The notes under the pieces are model-generated. The model was not told where the DNA came from, did not search any database, and saw only the letters and a list, made by a program, of their open reading frames with translations. From an uncultured Bacteroides sp. (GTDB lineage Bacteria > Bacteroidota > Bacteroidia > Bacteroidales > Bacteroidaceae): a DNA stretch of 33,225 nt. The DNA lies in contig CAUEFX010000048.1 in NCBI GenBank assembly GCA_958477465.1, forward strand, positions 1 through 33,225, in the 5' to 3' direction. Shown here one piece after another: positions 9,326 to 17,104 of the stretch (the stretch's first letter is position 1; each line of letters begins with the position of its first letter). A program made the position numbers and the translations under genes.

Positions 9326-10438
9326 TTACTTTACAAGTCCCTTTTCGAGATATTCTGCAAGATTCGTTCTCATTACACTTGCAACATGATCTGCTGCAAC
9401 CTTTTGCATATCATGTTGAACCATAATAGTTACCAGTTGTTCAAATGTAGTTTTCAGTGGATTCCAACCAAGTGCAGTTTTTGCCTTTGTTGGATCTCCC
9501 CAAAGGTTCACCACATCTGTTGGACGATAAAAGTCTTCACTAACCTCTATAAGAGTTTTACCAACAAGTTCTTTAGGACCTGACACACAATAACCCTTCT
9601 CATCCAACCCTTCACCTTTGAACTCTAACTCGATGCCTGCAGCTTTGAATGCATAGTAAGCAAACTCACGTACCGAGTGCTGTACACCGGTTGCAATAAC
9701 GAAATCCTCTGGTTTATCATTCTGTAGGATAAGCCACATACACTCCACATAGTCCTTTGCATACCCCCAGTCACGAAGTGAAGAAAGATTTCCAAGGAAG
9801 AGTTTATCTTGTTTGCCTTGTGCGATACGTGCTGCCGCAAGGGTTATCTTACGTGTCACGAAAGTCTCACCTCGGCGCTCTGACTCATGGTTGAAAAGTA
9901 TACCAGAACAACAGAACATATCATATGCCTCACGATATTCCTTGATAATCCAAAAGCCATAGAGTTTAGCAACAGCATACGGACTGTATGGGTGGAATGG
10001 AGTTTTCTCGCTCTGTGGTACTTCTTCTACCTTTCCATAAAGTTCAGAAGTGGAAGCCTGATAAATACGGCAAGTCTTTTCCAAATGATTGGTACGAACC
10101 GCTTCAAGTACACGAAGTACACCTACAGCATCAACATCAGCAGTAAACTCCGGTGCATCAAAAGAAACCTGTACATGGCTCTGTGCTGCAAGATTATAGA
10201 TCTCTGTAGGTTTAACTTTACCCACAAGCTTGACAAGTGACATGGAATCACTCATGTCTGCATAGTGTAGATGGAAATTAGGGGTACCTTCGAGATGTGC
10301 GATACGTTCACGATAGTCAACAGAAGAACGACGAATGATACCGTGTACTTCATAACCTTTACTAAGGAGAAACTCACTGAGATAACTCCCGTCTTGACCT
10401 GTAACGCCTGTGATAAGGGCAATATTCTTATTATCCAT
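9326..10438 (-). CDS. gmd: GDP-mannose 4,6-dehydratase, capsule copy
   Basis: A 370-residue SDR-type dehydratase making GDP-4-keto-6-deoxy-D-mannose from GDP-mannose. It has the N-terminal G-V-T-G-Q-D-G-S-Y-L cofactor loop, the S-E-L-Y-G-K block with active-site Ser/Glu, the Y-A-V-A-K catalytic pair, F-N-H-E-S-E-R-R-G-E and R-D-W-G-Y-A-K-D-Y-V-E, all standard for Gmd. It lies between the GDP-mannose pyrophosphorylase (17 bp upstream in transcription) and fcl (7 bp downstream), giving a complete mannose-1-phosphate to GDP-fucose module. A second Gmd is encoded at 19572-20645. Confidence 0.96.
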   Translation of the reverse strand: MDNKNIALITGVTGQDGSYLSEFLLSKGYEVHGIIRRSSVDYRERIAHLEGTPNFHLHYADMSDSMSLVKLVGKVKPTEIYNLAAQSHVQVSFDAPEFTADVDAVGVLRVLEAVRTNHLEKTCRIYQASTSELYGKVEEVPQSEKTPFHPYSPYAVAKLYGFWIIKEYREAYDMFCCSGILFNHESERRGETFVTRKITLAAARIAQGKQDKLFLGNLSSLRDWGYAKDYVECMWLILQNDKPEDFVIATGVQHSVREFAYYAFKAAGIELEFKGEGLDEKGYCVSGPKELVGKTLIEVSEDFYRPTDVVNLWGDPTKAKTALGWNPLKTTFEQLVTIMVQHDMQKVAADHVASVMRTNLAEYLEKGLVK

Positions 10439-10454
10439 GTTCTTATAATATAAA

Positions 10455-11504
10455 TTATTTATTATTTACCGTAAATTCTTTAATTCTTTGTTCTTCACTT
10501 CTCTTACATACAAGGAACTGCCCATTCTTCTCAGAGATAATGTAGCCATCAAGACCTTGAAGCACTACACACTTTGCATTTTCCATGTGAACAATATTGT
10601 TTACAGAGTCAAAAAAGAGAATGTTACCTACTGATGCATTACCGTTTTCATCTTTCGGAAGTTTCTCGTAAAGTGACTGCCAATTTCCAAGATCACTCCA
10701 CCCAAAGTCTGCTTGATGAGTATAAACAAGTCCTTCGGCAGCAGCAGGCTCCATAACTGCATAATCTATAGAAACTTTCTCACAAAGCGGAAAAAGTTCT
10801 GTTACAACCTCTATAGTAACGCCTGCTTTAACAATCTTGTCCATAAGAGTAGCTATCTGTAGCTTGTACTTTGTAATGGCAGATATTATTGTATTGACAC
10901 TAAAAACAAAAATTCCTGCATTCCAAAAGTAATTATCATCGGCTAAATATTGTTTGGCTGTTTCAATGTTTGGTTTTTCCTTGAATTCGGAAACTTTCAA
11001 TATTTCATTAGTCCCGTCTAAAACCGTAAAAGCGTGTACATAGCCGTAACCTATTTCCGGACGGTTTGGTTTGATGCCAATAGTCACAATAGCATTCTGA
11101 TACTCCGTAAAAGCCAAAGCATTCTTAATGACTCGTTGAAACTCGGTTGGATTCATTACAACAGCATCAGAAGGTGTAACAACTATATTAGCATCTCTAT
11201 CTTCCTGTCGGATACTCCACGCTGCCCATGCGATACATGGCGCAGTATTACGCGCAGCAGGTTCGGCAAGGATATGACTGGTAGGAACAGTTGGTATTTG
11301 TTTCTTTACAATACTCACATACTTCTCGTTAGTAACTACCCAAAAATTTGTATCAGAACAAATGCCTTGAAATCTATCCACCGTAAGCTGTATGAGTGTT
11401 CGCCCACATCCTAAGACATCAATAAACTGCTTTGGAAACTCTGGTGTGCTAAGTGGCCAAAAGCGTGAACCAATACCACCAGCCATTATTACTACGTGAT
11501 TCAT
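10455..11504 (-). CDS. manC: Mannose-1-phosphate guanylyltransferase
   Basis: A 349-residue nucleotidyltransferase forming GDP-mannose from mannose-1-phosphate and GTP. The N-terminus carries the pyrophosphorylase signature G-G-I-G-S-R-F-W-P-L-S, followed by P-K-Q-F, and later E-K-P and W-N-A-G-I-F-V-F, all conserved in the ManC/RfbM group. It ends shortly after the catalytic domain, so the C-terminal cupin isomerase domain of bifunctional AlgA/ManC is absent. First of the manC-gmd-fcl trio. Confidence 0.93.
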   Translation of the reverse strand: MNHVVIMAGGIGSRFWPLSTPEFPKQFIDVLGCGRTLIQLTVDRFQGICSDTNFWVVTNEKYVSIVKKQIPTVPTSHILAEPAARNTAPCIAWAAWSIRQEDRDANIVVTPSDAVVMNPTEFQRVIKNALAFTEYQNAIVTIGIKPNRPEIGYGYVHAFTVLDGTNEILKVSEFKEKPNIETAKQYLADDNYFWNAGIFVFSVNTIISAITKYKLQIATLMDKIVKAGVTIEVVTELFPLCEKVSIDYAVMEPAAAEGLVYTHQADFGWSDLGNWQSLYEKLPKDENGNASVGNILFFDSVNNIVHMENAKCVVLQGLDGYIISEKNGQFLVCKRSEEQRIKEFTVNNK

Positions 11505-12042
11505 AATTGTCTACATATTTCAAAATTCAGTTAATTATCAATATAGTTACTTGAAAGAAAAACAAACTATCTTATTAAGATTTATAAAAAAATATCAGCA
11601 AAAAGTTATTCCAATAACACATCCACAAAGAAATAGAACATCATCCTTACAGACTTTACATTTTATAAGCATTTGTTGTACCTAAACTGTTTACATTTTA
11701 TAGTCATAAAAGTTATCTATTGTCCGAAGTCATAGATATATGATTCCTGGGGCTTAGAAACAAACATATACCATGTCTTTGACCGTCCTTTCTTGTTGTG
11801 CTCCCGTTTTGGCATCTCACCATTAAAGTAAACTTGATGTACTTCATAATAAGAAATGGTATTTAATTGTTGTACTTGACAGCCGTCTGTCGCCAAGAAT
11901 AGTAAATGGATTCTTACTTATAAAATTCTGTAAGATTATTATAATATGCCCATTACCATTCATTCTCCACTTCTGATTCGAAACCAAACATGTGTCTTGC
12001 AACAATGTTTGAAGAACATCAACAGAGTTCACTACAACTTAG
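11505..12042. other. Gene-free gap between cupin and manC
   Basis: About 540 bp with no intact gene. Two short minus-strand frames overlap here (11717-11917 and 11844-12032) and may be parts of one broken gene, described separately. A 12-base run TTACATTTTATA occurs twice about 35 bp apart (near 11657 and 11690). No strong promoter or terminator is seen, so the CPS transcript presumably reads through. Confidence 0.5.
11717..11917 (-). pseudogene. Fragment, possibly transposase-derived
   Basis: A 66-codon minus-strand frame bounded by TAA at 11918-11920 and TAG at 11717-11719, without an ATG. It ends in a segment with K-R-E-H-N-K-K-G-R-S-K, then W-Y-M-F-V-S-K and Y-I-Y-D-F-G. This resembles the stretch of IS66 TnpC after its first catalytic Asp, where a basic patch is followed by a W/Y-rich strand and a Y-D-F/G turn. 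The resemblance is by eye and short, so the assignment is tentative. A second frame (11844-12032) may be the shifted upstream part of the same relic. Confidence 0.3.
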
Positions 12043-12369
12043 CTATATTACACAACCTATGGTCATAATACGTGAGTCAACTTTTGCTTTCATCTCATGT
12101 ATGGTGTATCTTTTAACATAGACAAATGTATCTTTGGTACAAATGATATGCTCACCATCAAGAATGATCTCGACTTCTCCTTCGAGAACATAAAATGCTT
12201 CCTGCATATCAGGATGGATATGCCCTACAGCTACTTCTCCCGTTTTGAGTTCCGTAACTGCTATCTGCGTGAGCGAACATTCAGACTCATTGTGGGAAAG
12301 TAATACTCGCTTGTGACCTACCCCATGAGAGGTGATGACAGGTTGTATATCTTGCAAATGTCTAATCAT
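12043..12369 (-). CDS. Small cupin-domain protein
   Basis: A 108-residue single-domain cupin. The first cupin motif is visible as G-H-I-H-P-D-M-Q-E-A-F-Y-V-L-E-G, supplying two His and a Glu for metal binding; the second motif is weaker, with H-E-M-K-A near residue 90. No signal peptide. Cupins of this size in polysaccharide loci are usually sugar isomerases/epimerases or small-molecule binders. The fold is secure, the function is not. It lies about 130 bp downstream of the Wzc-like gene and upstream of the manC-gmd-fcl trio. Confidence 0.75.
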   Translation of the reverse strand: MIRHLQDIQPVITSHGVGHKRVLLSHNESECSLTQIAVTELKTGEVAVGHIHPDMQEAFYVLEGEVEIILDGEHIICTKDTFVYVKRYTIHEMKAKVDSRIMTIGCVI

Positions 12370-12500
12370 TGTAAAAAATATTAAAACTACACTTCCTACA
12401 AGTATAATTTATATGTAGAGTAACAAATAATCACAACTCACTTTGTTTCATACTCATGGTGCACAGATTCTTTGATACAAATAAAAGTGTGACACAGACA

Positions 12501-14987
12501 TCAGTCCTTAAAACGTTTCAAAAAGCGGGAGAACCGCTTCTTCAAATCTTCATACTTTCCGTGCTTACGATGAGTATGCTTATGTTTTTCGTTCTCATAG
12601 CCATACCCGTAACCATAGCCATAACCATACCCGTAACCGTATCCATAACCATACCCGTAACCATATCCCTTATGTTCCAAAGGAACCCCATTCAAAATCA
12701 CAGACATATTGCGAAGCTGATCCTGACGGTACATATTCTCCAATTCAGGCAACTGGCGACGATCCATCACGCCCGAACGGACAACAAATATGGTAAGGTC
12801 AGCTACACGGTTTACGATGGAGGCATCCGCAACCATACCTGCAGGTACATTGTCGACTATTACATAATCATAACGCTTACGAAGCTCCGCTATCAGGCGG
12901 TCGAAACGGTCGCTCAACAGCAATTCGGCAGGATTGGGAGGAACAGGACCGGAGAAGATGACATCCAGTTTATCGTACTCCTCGCTCTTGCCTACAATAT
13001 CATCCAATTTGTCTGTACTTCCCGATAGGTAATGCGTCAGGCCCATACGTTTGGAAGGGTTGGCGAAAATACCGTTCAAGGTTCCCTTACGGATATCGGC
13101 ATCAACCAGAACAACCTTCTTGTTCGTCTGGGCAATACTCATGGCAAGGTTACTCGACACGAACGTCTTACCTGCACCCGGATTGGCGGAAGTAAACATC
13201 ACCACCTGTAACTTATCGGACTTCACACGCATGAAGTCCATGTTCGTGCGGATGATACGGAAAGCCTCGGATACGGAATCATGACCGCTTTCGCGGACAA
13301 CGATACCATCCGCATCCTCATCCTTGTAATTGTCATGCCGGGGGATATTGCCTAAGAAAGGAATGGTAAGAACTTCATCCAGTTCTTTACGGGTACGGAC
13401 TTTGGTATCCGTCACGTTCAGCAGCCAGAATACACCCATGGGGATAGCCAAGCCCAAAACAATGGAAGCCAGGAATATTGTCATTGTTTTTGGCGCTACC
13501 GGAGCACTACTTCCCGAAGCGGCATCTATGATGCGGGCATTACTCTCCGTGATAGCCTGTGTCAGGGCATTCTCCTCACGTTTGTTCAACAGGTAAAGAT
13601 AAAGTTCCTCCTTGATCTTCTGCTGGCGCTCCACGGTAAGCACATATTTCTGCTGGGCAGGAACTGCCGCGATGCGCTTCGTGGTCTGGTCTTTCTGCTC
13701 GCGGATATTCTTCAACTGGATGTTCAGGCCCACAATCAGGTTGTCTACCGAACGGATTATCGTCTGCTTCATTGCACCCAGAGAGTTGTTCAGATCCATC
13801 ACTATCGGGTTCTTACTGCTACTGCCCACCACCAGTTTGTCACGCTTCAAAAGGATATCATTGTATTCCTTTATCTGAGCCTCGACACTGTTGTCAGAGA
13901 TACCGGTATTGGCCGGAATCAGTTCCGAACTCTTCTGAGGGTCCGTCAGGTATTCCTTTATATATCCGGCAATGCTCAACTGGTTCTCCAGGCTGAGACC
14001 TTCCTGCTGGTAACGGCTGGTGTTCTGAAGGTACATGCCCGTTTCGGAAGTGATATCCGTCAACTGGTTCTCACGCTTGAAACTTTCGATATTGGCATCC
14101 ACACTGCCTAATTCGCGCTCAATGATAATCAGACGTTCGTTGATGAACTTGGAGGTGTTTACCGCTATCTGGTTTTTGTCATTGATCACATCCTCGTTAT
14201 AGACGGCAATAAGCATGTTCAAGATATCTTCCGCACGGGCGGTGGAGACATCATCCAGAACTAAGTTGATGATGGTAGCCGTCTTGCTGGCAAGAGAGAC
14301 CTTCAAATTATTACGATAATTTTCCACAACACTCTCCATGTTGGATTTAACCACATTTATGGACTTGCCGTAAAAGACATCCGTATAATATAAGGTAGGA
14401 GTGATTACCATCGGACCGATCGGAGTGGAAACCGTATCATTCAGATGGGCATCCAAGGTCTCTTCCGAATGGATTTTTTCACCACCTACCGTTAAGGAGA
14501 GAGCGGAAAGACGTACCGTAACGGAATCGACCGGAGTAACCGACACCTTTATGACCTGACGTTCCTCCGCCTCCGGGAAAGAGACCGTTACCGGAGAATG
14601 GGTATAAAGTTCTTCGTGCCGCAGGCCGCTCTTCACTTTATAACTCATATCCAGATGCAGACGACGGGCAACCTCCTCCATCAGATGGCGGGACTGGAAG
14701 ACAAGTACCTCATTGTCCACATTGCGTTTGCCGCCGAAAAGGGATAGGTCGGAAAATACGGCCGACTCGCTCATCGCACCACCTTTGGAATCGTCGCGGA
14801 TAAGGATGGATGCCTTACGGCTGTACACCTTGGAAGAGGATTTCAAATAAAAGAAAGCCACACCGCCACAGATCAGGACGGACAATACGAACCAGTACCA
14901 ATTGGTCAATACAAGATAAAAAATATCTGTGAGATTGATCTCCTGTTCCTGCTTGCGGGTATCATCGTTTTTATATTCAGTATTCAT
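12501..14987 (-). CDS. Wzc-like chain-length regulator and tyrosine autokinase
   Basis: An 828-residue inner-membrane protein. In order: a Wzz domain with a first membrane span near residues 28-48; a long periplasmic coiled-coil region with GNVR-type features; a second span near 497-520; and a cytoplasmic BY-kinase domain with Walker A (P-G-A-G-K-T, near 600-606), Walker A' (V-V-L-V-D-A-D-I-R-K) and Walker B (Y-V-I-V-D, near 706-712). The C-terminus has twelve consecutive Gly-Tyr pairs followed by a His/Lys-rich tail. In this family a C-terminal tyrosine cluster is the autophosphorylation site that controls polymer length and export. It pairs with the Wza-like lipoprotein immediately upstream. 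Confidence 0.93.
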   Translation of the reverse strand: MNTEYKNDDTRKQEQEINLTDIFYLVLTNWYWFVLSVLICGGVAFFYLKSSSKVYSRKASILIRDDSKGGAMSESAVFSDLSLFGGKRNVDNEVLVFQSRHLMEEVARRLHLDMSYKVKSGLRHEELYTHSPVTVSFPEAEERQVIKVSVTPVDSVTVRLSALSLTVGGEKIHSEETLDAHLNDTVSTPIGPMVITPTLYYTDVFYGKSINVVKSNMESVVENYRNNLKVSLASKTATIINLVLDDVSTARAEDILNMLIAVYNEDVINDKNQIAVNTSKFINERLIIIERELGSVDANIESFKRENQLTDITSETGMYLQNTSRYQQEGLSLENQLSIAGYIKEYLTDPQKSSELIPANTGISDNSVEAQIKEYNDILLKRDKLVVGSSSKNPIVMDLNNSLGAMKQTIIRSVDNLIVGLNIQLKNIREQKDQTTKRIAAVPAQQKYVLTVERQQKIKEELYLYLLNKREENALTQAITESNARIIDAASGSSAPVAPKTMTIFLASIVLGLAIPMGVFWLLNVTDTKVRTRKELDEVLTIPFLGNIPRHDNYKDEDADGIVVRESGHDSVSEAFRIIRTNMDFMRVKSDKLQVVMFTSANPGAGKTFVSSNLAMSIAQTNKKVVLVDADIRKGTLNGIFANPSKRMGLTHYLSGSTDKLDDIVGKSEEYDKLDVIFSGPVPPNPAELLLSDRFDRLIAELRKRYDYVIVDNVPAGMVADASIVNRVADLTIFVVRSGVMDRRQLPELENMYRQDQLRNMSVILNGVPLEHKGYGYGYGYGYGYGYGYGYGYGYGYENEKHKHTHRKHGKYEDLKKRFSRFLKRFKD
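12597..12668 (-). repeat. Hexanucleotide-type repeat encoding (Gly-Tyr)12
   Basis: Twenty-four codons alternate Gly and Tyr without interruption within the Wzc-like gene. At the DNA level the unit is 6 bp, with synonymous variation (GGT/GGG/GGC/GGA, TAT/TAC). A longer unit containing CCATACCCGTAACC recurs three times on the plus strand, showing that the array grew by duplication of larger blocks. Any gain or loss of units stays in frame, so it would change the number of phosphorylatable tyrosines rather than switch the gene off. Confidence 0.9.
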
Positions 14988-15006
14988 GATTCTTTCTTTA
15001 TCCGGA

Positions 15007-15792
15007 TTATTTAAACATGGTTACAATCAAGGAAGTGATGGAGGCCAACACCGATACGGCGGACAGCCAGACACCCACAGAGTTGTTGGAGTTGATGCGG
15101 CTCTGTCCGGTTTTGGCTTTATTGGGTTCCACATACACGATGTCATTCTGCTGCAGATAGTAACAGGGGGACTGGAAGATATCGGAGGAGCGGAGGTCGT
15201 GGTAAAGGATGCGGCGCTTGCCGTCTTTCTCACGGATAACGGCTACGCGGTCACGACGGCCGTAAATGGTCAAATCGCCTGCCATACTTAAGGCTTCCAA
15301 TAAGGTAATGCGGTCGCCGGAGATGTCGAATGTACCCGGACGGGCCACCTCACCCATCACCGAAACCTTGAAGTTCAGGAACTGGACGGTGACGATGGGG
15401 TCTTTTATCAGATCCTCACTCATCAGTTTCTGCTTTATAAGTTCGGTAACCTGCATACGGGTCAATCCCTCCACATGAAGTCTGCCCAAAATAGGAAAGT
15501 CGATATCCCCGTCCTGATCAACAAGATAGCCCAAAAGACGTTGTTGAGCTGCTGCTTGAGTTCCTATCTGAAAGGTAACGACTGGCATGTTGAACGGCAG
15601 TGCCAGTTCCGGGTCTTTACTGTTCACCAGAATTGCCAACAGGTCATCCTTGTGGATGATAACTTCATAGTCCTTATCGATATTCTCTTCTTTCAAGGAG
15701 GTGATGTCCTGCAAATAAAGTACCTCTTTCGGAGCGGTACAGGATGCCAATAAAGCGGTCAATCCCAACAATAAATAATATTTTAAATGCAT
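15007..15792 (-). CDS. Polysaccharide export outer-membrane lipoprotein, Wza-like
   Basis: A 261-residue protein with a lipoprotein signal: hydrophobic residues 5-17 followed by L-L-A-S-C, so Cys18 is the likely lipidated residue. The Poly_export domain follows (I-I-H-K-D-D-L-L-A-I, then D-G-D-I-D-F-P-I-L-G-R-L-H-V-E-G-L-T), then an SLBB-like segment (V-M-G-E-V-A-R-P-G-T-F), and a C-terminal hydrophobic stretch near 238-260. It would form the outer-membrane export channel paired with the Wzc-like protein encoded 19 bp downstream. Shorter than E. coli Wza (about 380), as usual for Bacteroides. Confidence 0.92.
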   Translation of the reverse strand: MHLKYYLLLGLTALLASCTAPKEVLYLQDITSLKEENIDKDYEVIIHKDDLLAILVNSKDPELALPFNMPVVTFQIGTQAAAQQRLLGYLVDQDGDIDFPILGRLHVEGLTRMQVTELIKQKLMSEDLIKDPIVTVQFLNFKVSVMGEVARPGTFDISGDRITLLEALSMAGDLTIYGRRDRVAVIREKDGKRRILYHDLRSSDIFQSPCYYLQQNDIVYVEPNKAKTGQSRINSNNSVGVWLSAVSVLASITSLIVTMFK

Positions 15793-15833
15793 ACTTATTA
15801 AATTACTTTTTTGTTTTGTTTTTACTAATCACT

Positions 15834-16328
15834 TTATTCCTCCATCTCTTCCCACGGATAGGGATTTGCTTCCATATTATTCAGCATATCAGCAATCTCC
15901 CGCTCTTCAACTGCCAGTTCTCTCCCACTCCAACTGTTCAAAATATCGTGGGCCTCACGAGCCAAAGCAGCATCGTACACCTCACCATAACAGTAAGTCA
16001 GCAGACGGAGTTTCTGTAAAGAAGCGGGCAGGTGCGGCAAAATTTTCCAACAGCGGTCAAGAATCCGCTGAATATGTTCCTGCTTTTTGTCATCGCCATA
16101 GATAGTAGCATTGTACCCCATTAACAGAGCTAGACAGATTTCCGCATCTTCTTCCGGTGTCAGGGAGTCCGTTGCTTTCCAAAGCGAATACAACGCATCG
16201 CTGAGGGTGAGAACCTTGCGGTTTTGTTTGCTAAAATCATCAGAATAGAGAGGGGTGTCCTCCTCAAGAAACAGTAATTGGTGGGCCAAACGCTGAAGCT
16301 CCAAAGCTTTCGTTGTGAATGATTCCAT
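15834..16328 (-). CDS. upxZ: UpxZ-family regulator of capsule operons
   Basis: A 164-residue soluble, acidic protein with the UpxZ pattern: E-L-Q-R-L-A-H-Q-L-L near the start, L-S-D-A-L-Y-S-L-W in the middle, and a Y-C-Y-G-E-V-Y-D-A segment. In B. fragilis, UpxZ proteins of one locus inhibit the UpxY antiterminators of other loci, so usually one capsule predominates per cell. It is the second gene of the operon, right after upxY, which is the diagnostic order. Intact and of normal length. Confidence 0.9.
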   Translation of the reverse strand: MESFTTKALELQRLAHQLLFLEEDTPLYSDDFSKQNRKVLTLSDALYSLWKATDSLTPEEDAEICLALLMGYNATIYGDDKKQEHIQRILDRCWKILPHLPASLQKLRLLTYCYGEVYDAALAREAHDILNSWSGRELAVEEREIADMLNNMEANPYPWEEMEE

Positions 16329-16435
16329 TATAATAATTGATATTTTTAGAGTCTGTTCAAATTTTTGTTCAGTCTTAGAGACGACTGTTTTGACTTTATA
16401 AGATTTCCTCTTTGTGAGGGAAATTTAAACAGGTC
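16329..16435 (-). repeat. Inverted pair of a dispersed motif between upxY and upxZ
   Basis: The upxY-upxZ spacer holds two copies of a motif close to AAATTTAAACAGGTCT in opposite orientation: 16348-16365 (reverse) and 16421-16438 (forward, overlapping the upxY stop codon). In the transcript they could pair as a stem with a loop of about 55 nt. A small inner stem (CCTC/GAGG) lies within the loop. Related copies occur after other genes in this window. Confidence 0.6.
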
Positions 16436-16969
16436 TTATTCGATTGGTTTCAAATAACTTTTCGGCATTTTGACGTTGGCGGTCAAAACACCCTGAATAT
16501 GAATGATGACATAAGTTTTGTTGGCTTCAACGCCGACTTTACCTTCGATACCCGCAAATTCGCCTTTCACGACTTTTACTTTACTGCCGACAACAAGAGT
16601 ACTGTTATCAAAACTGACGCCATCGGGAGAAAGATCGAGCACAAAGCGGAAATCGTCCATCTGTTTGTCCGGGACAACAAGCATATTGCCGGTAAAGAGA
16701 TCTTTCATGTAAAAAAGAGGGATACCATATTGATTTGCCATGTCGACAGCCGTCTGCTTGGCGCAGTGTATAAAGATCAGATTCTTAATCAGAGGGATTT
16801 CCACCTTTTTGCGACGGTACTTCAGTTGTCTGACAACGATTCGAGTGGGGAGATAATATTCTACATCAAGTCCATTATCTGTCCTCAATTTTTCAACCAA
16901 GCCACGGACTAAAAATTCTTGCTTATCTCTGACACGAGCAGCAAACCATTTCTTTTGTATATCAGGCAC
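16436..16969 (-). CDS. upxY: UpxY-family NusG-like antiterminator
   Basis: A 177-residue NusG paralog. The NGN domain spans about residues 6-105 (K-K-W-F-A-A-R-V-R, later L-I-F-I-H), followed by a KOW domain with G-S-K-V-K-V-V-K-G-E-F-A-G-I-E-G-K. UpxY proteins act on the 5' leader of their own capsule operon to prevent early termination. The start is GTG at 16967-16969: two in-frame TAA codons immediately precede it, so no earlier start is possible. It is the first gene after the invertible promoter and an about 160-nt leader. No classical Shine-Dalgarno is seen. Confidence 0.93.
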   Translation of the reverse strand: MPDIQKKWFAARVRDKQEFLVRGLVEKLRTDNGLDVEYYLPTRIVVRQLKYRRKKVEIPLIKNLIFIHCAKQTAVDMANQYGIPLFYMKDLFTGNMLVVPDKQMDDFRFVLDLSPDGVSFDNSTLVVGSKVKVVKGEFAGIEGKVGVEANKTYVIIHIQGVLTANVKMPKSYLKPIE

Positions 16970-16986
16970 TTATTAAAGTTTAATAA
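16970..16986. promoter_or_regulatory. Perfect AT palindrome touching the upxY start codon
   Basis: A 17-base perfect inverted repeat, TTATTAAAGTTTAATAA, directly abuts the GTG start codon of upxY. It could form a weak hairpin over the ribosome entry region or be a protein-binding half-site pair. No function is established. Confidence 0.45.
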
Positions 16987-17018
16987 GAGATTAGAACAAG
17001 ACTATCGGGTACGCTTCG

Positions 17019-17052
17019 CGGTTTGAACGAGACATTTTTCTCAATCAAACCG
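17019..17052 (-). promoter_or_regulatory. Leader hairpin upstream of upxY
   Basis: In the transcribed leader, CGGTTTGA at 17045-17052 pairs with TCAAACCG at 17019-17026, and after a 2-nt internal loop GAG (17040-17042 strand) pairs with CTC (17029-17031), closing an 8-nt loop. A small competing hairpin (CGC-GAA-GCG) lies just downstream in the RNA. The leader is where UpxY is known to act in B. fragilis, so this is a candidate recognition or pausing element; that link is inference. Confidence 0.55.
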
Positions 17053-17104
17053 TAACTAATTCAGAAATACTTCTTTTATTGAACGAAATAGGAAGAAAAC
17101 ACAA

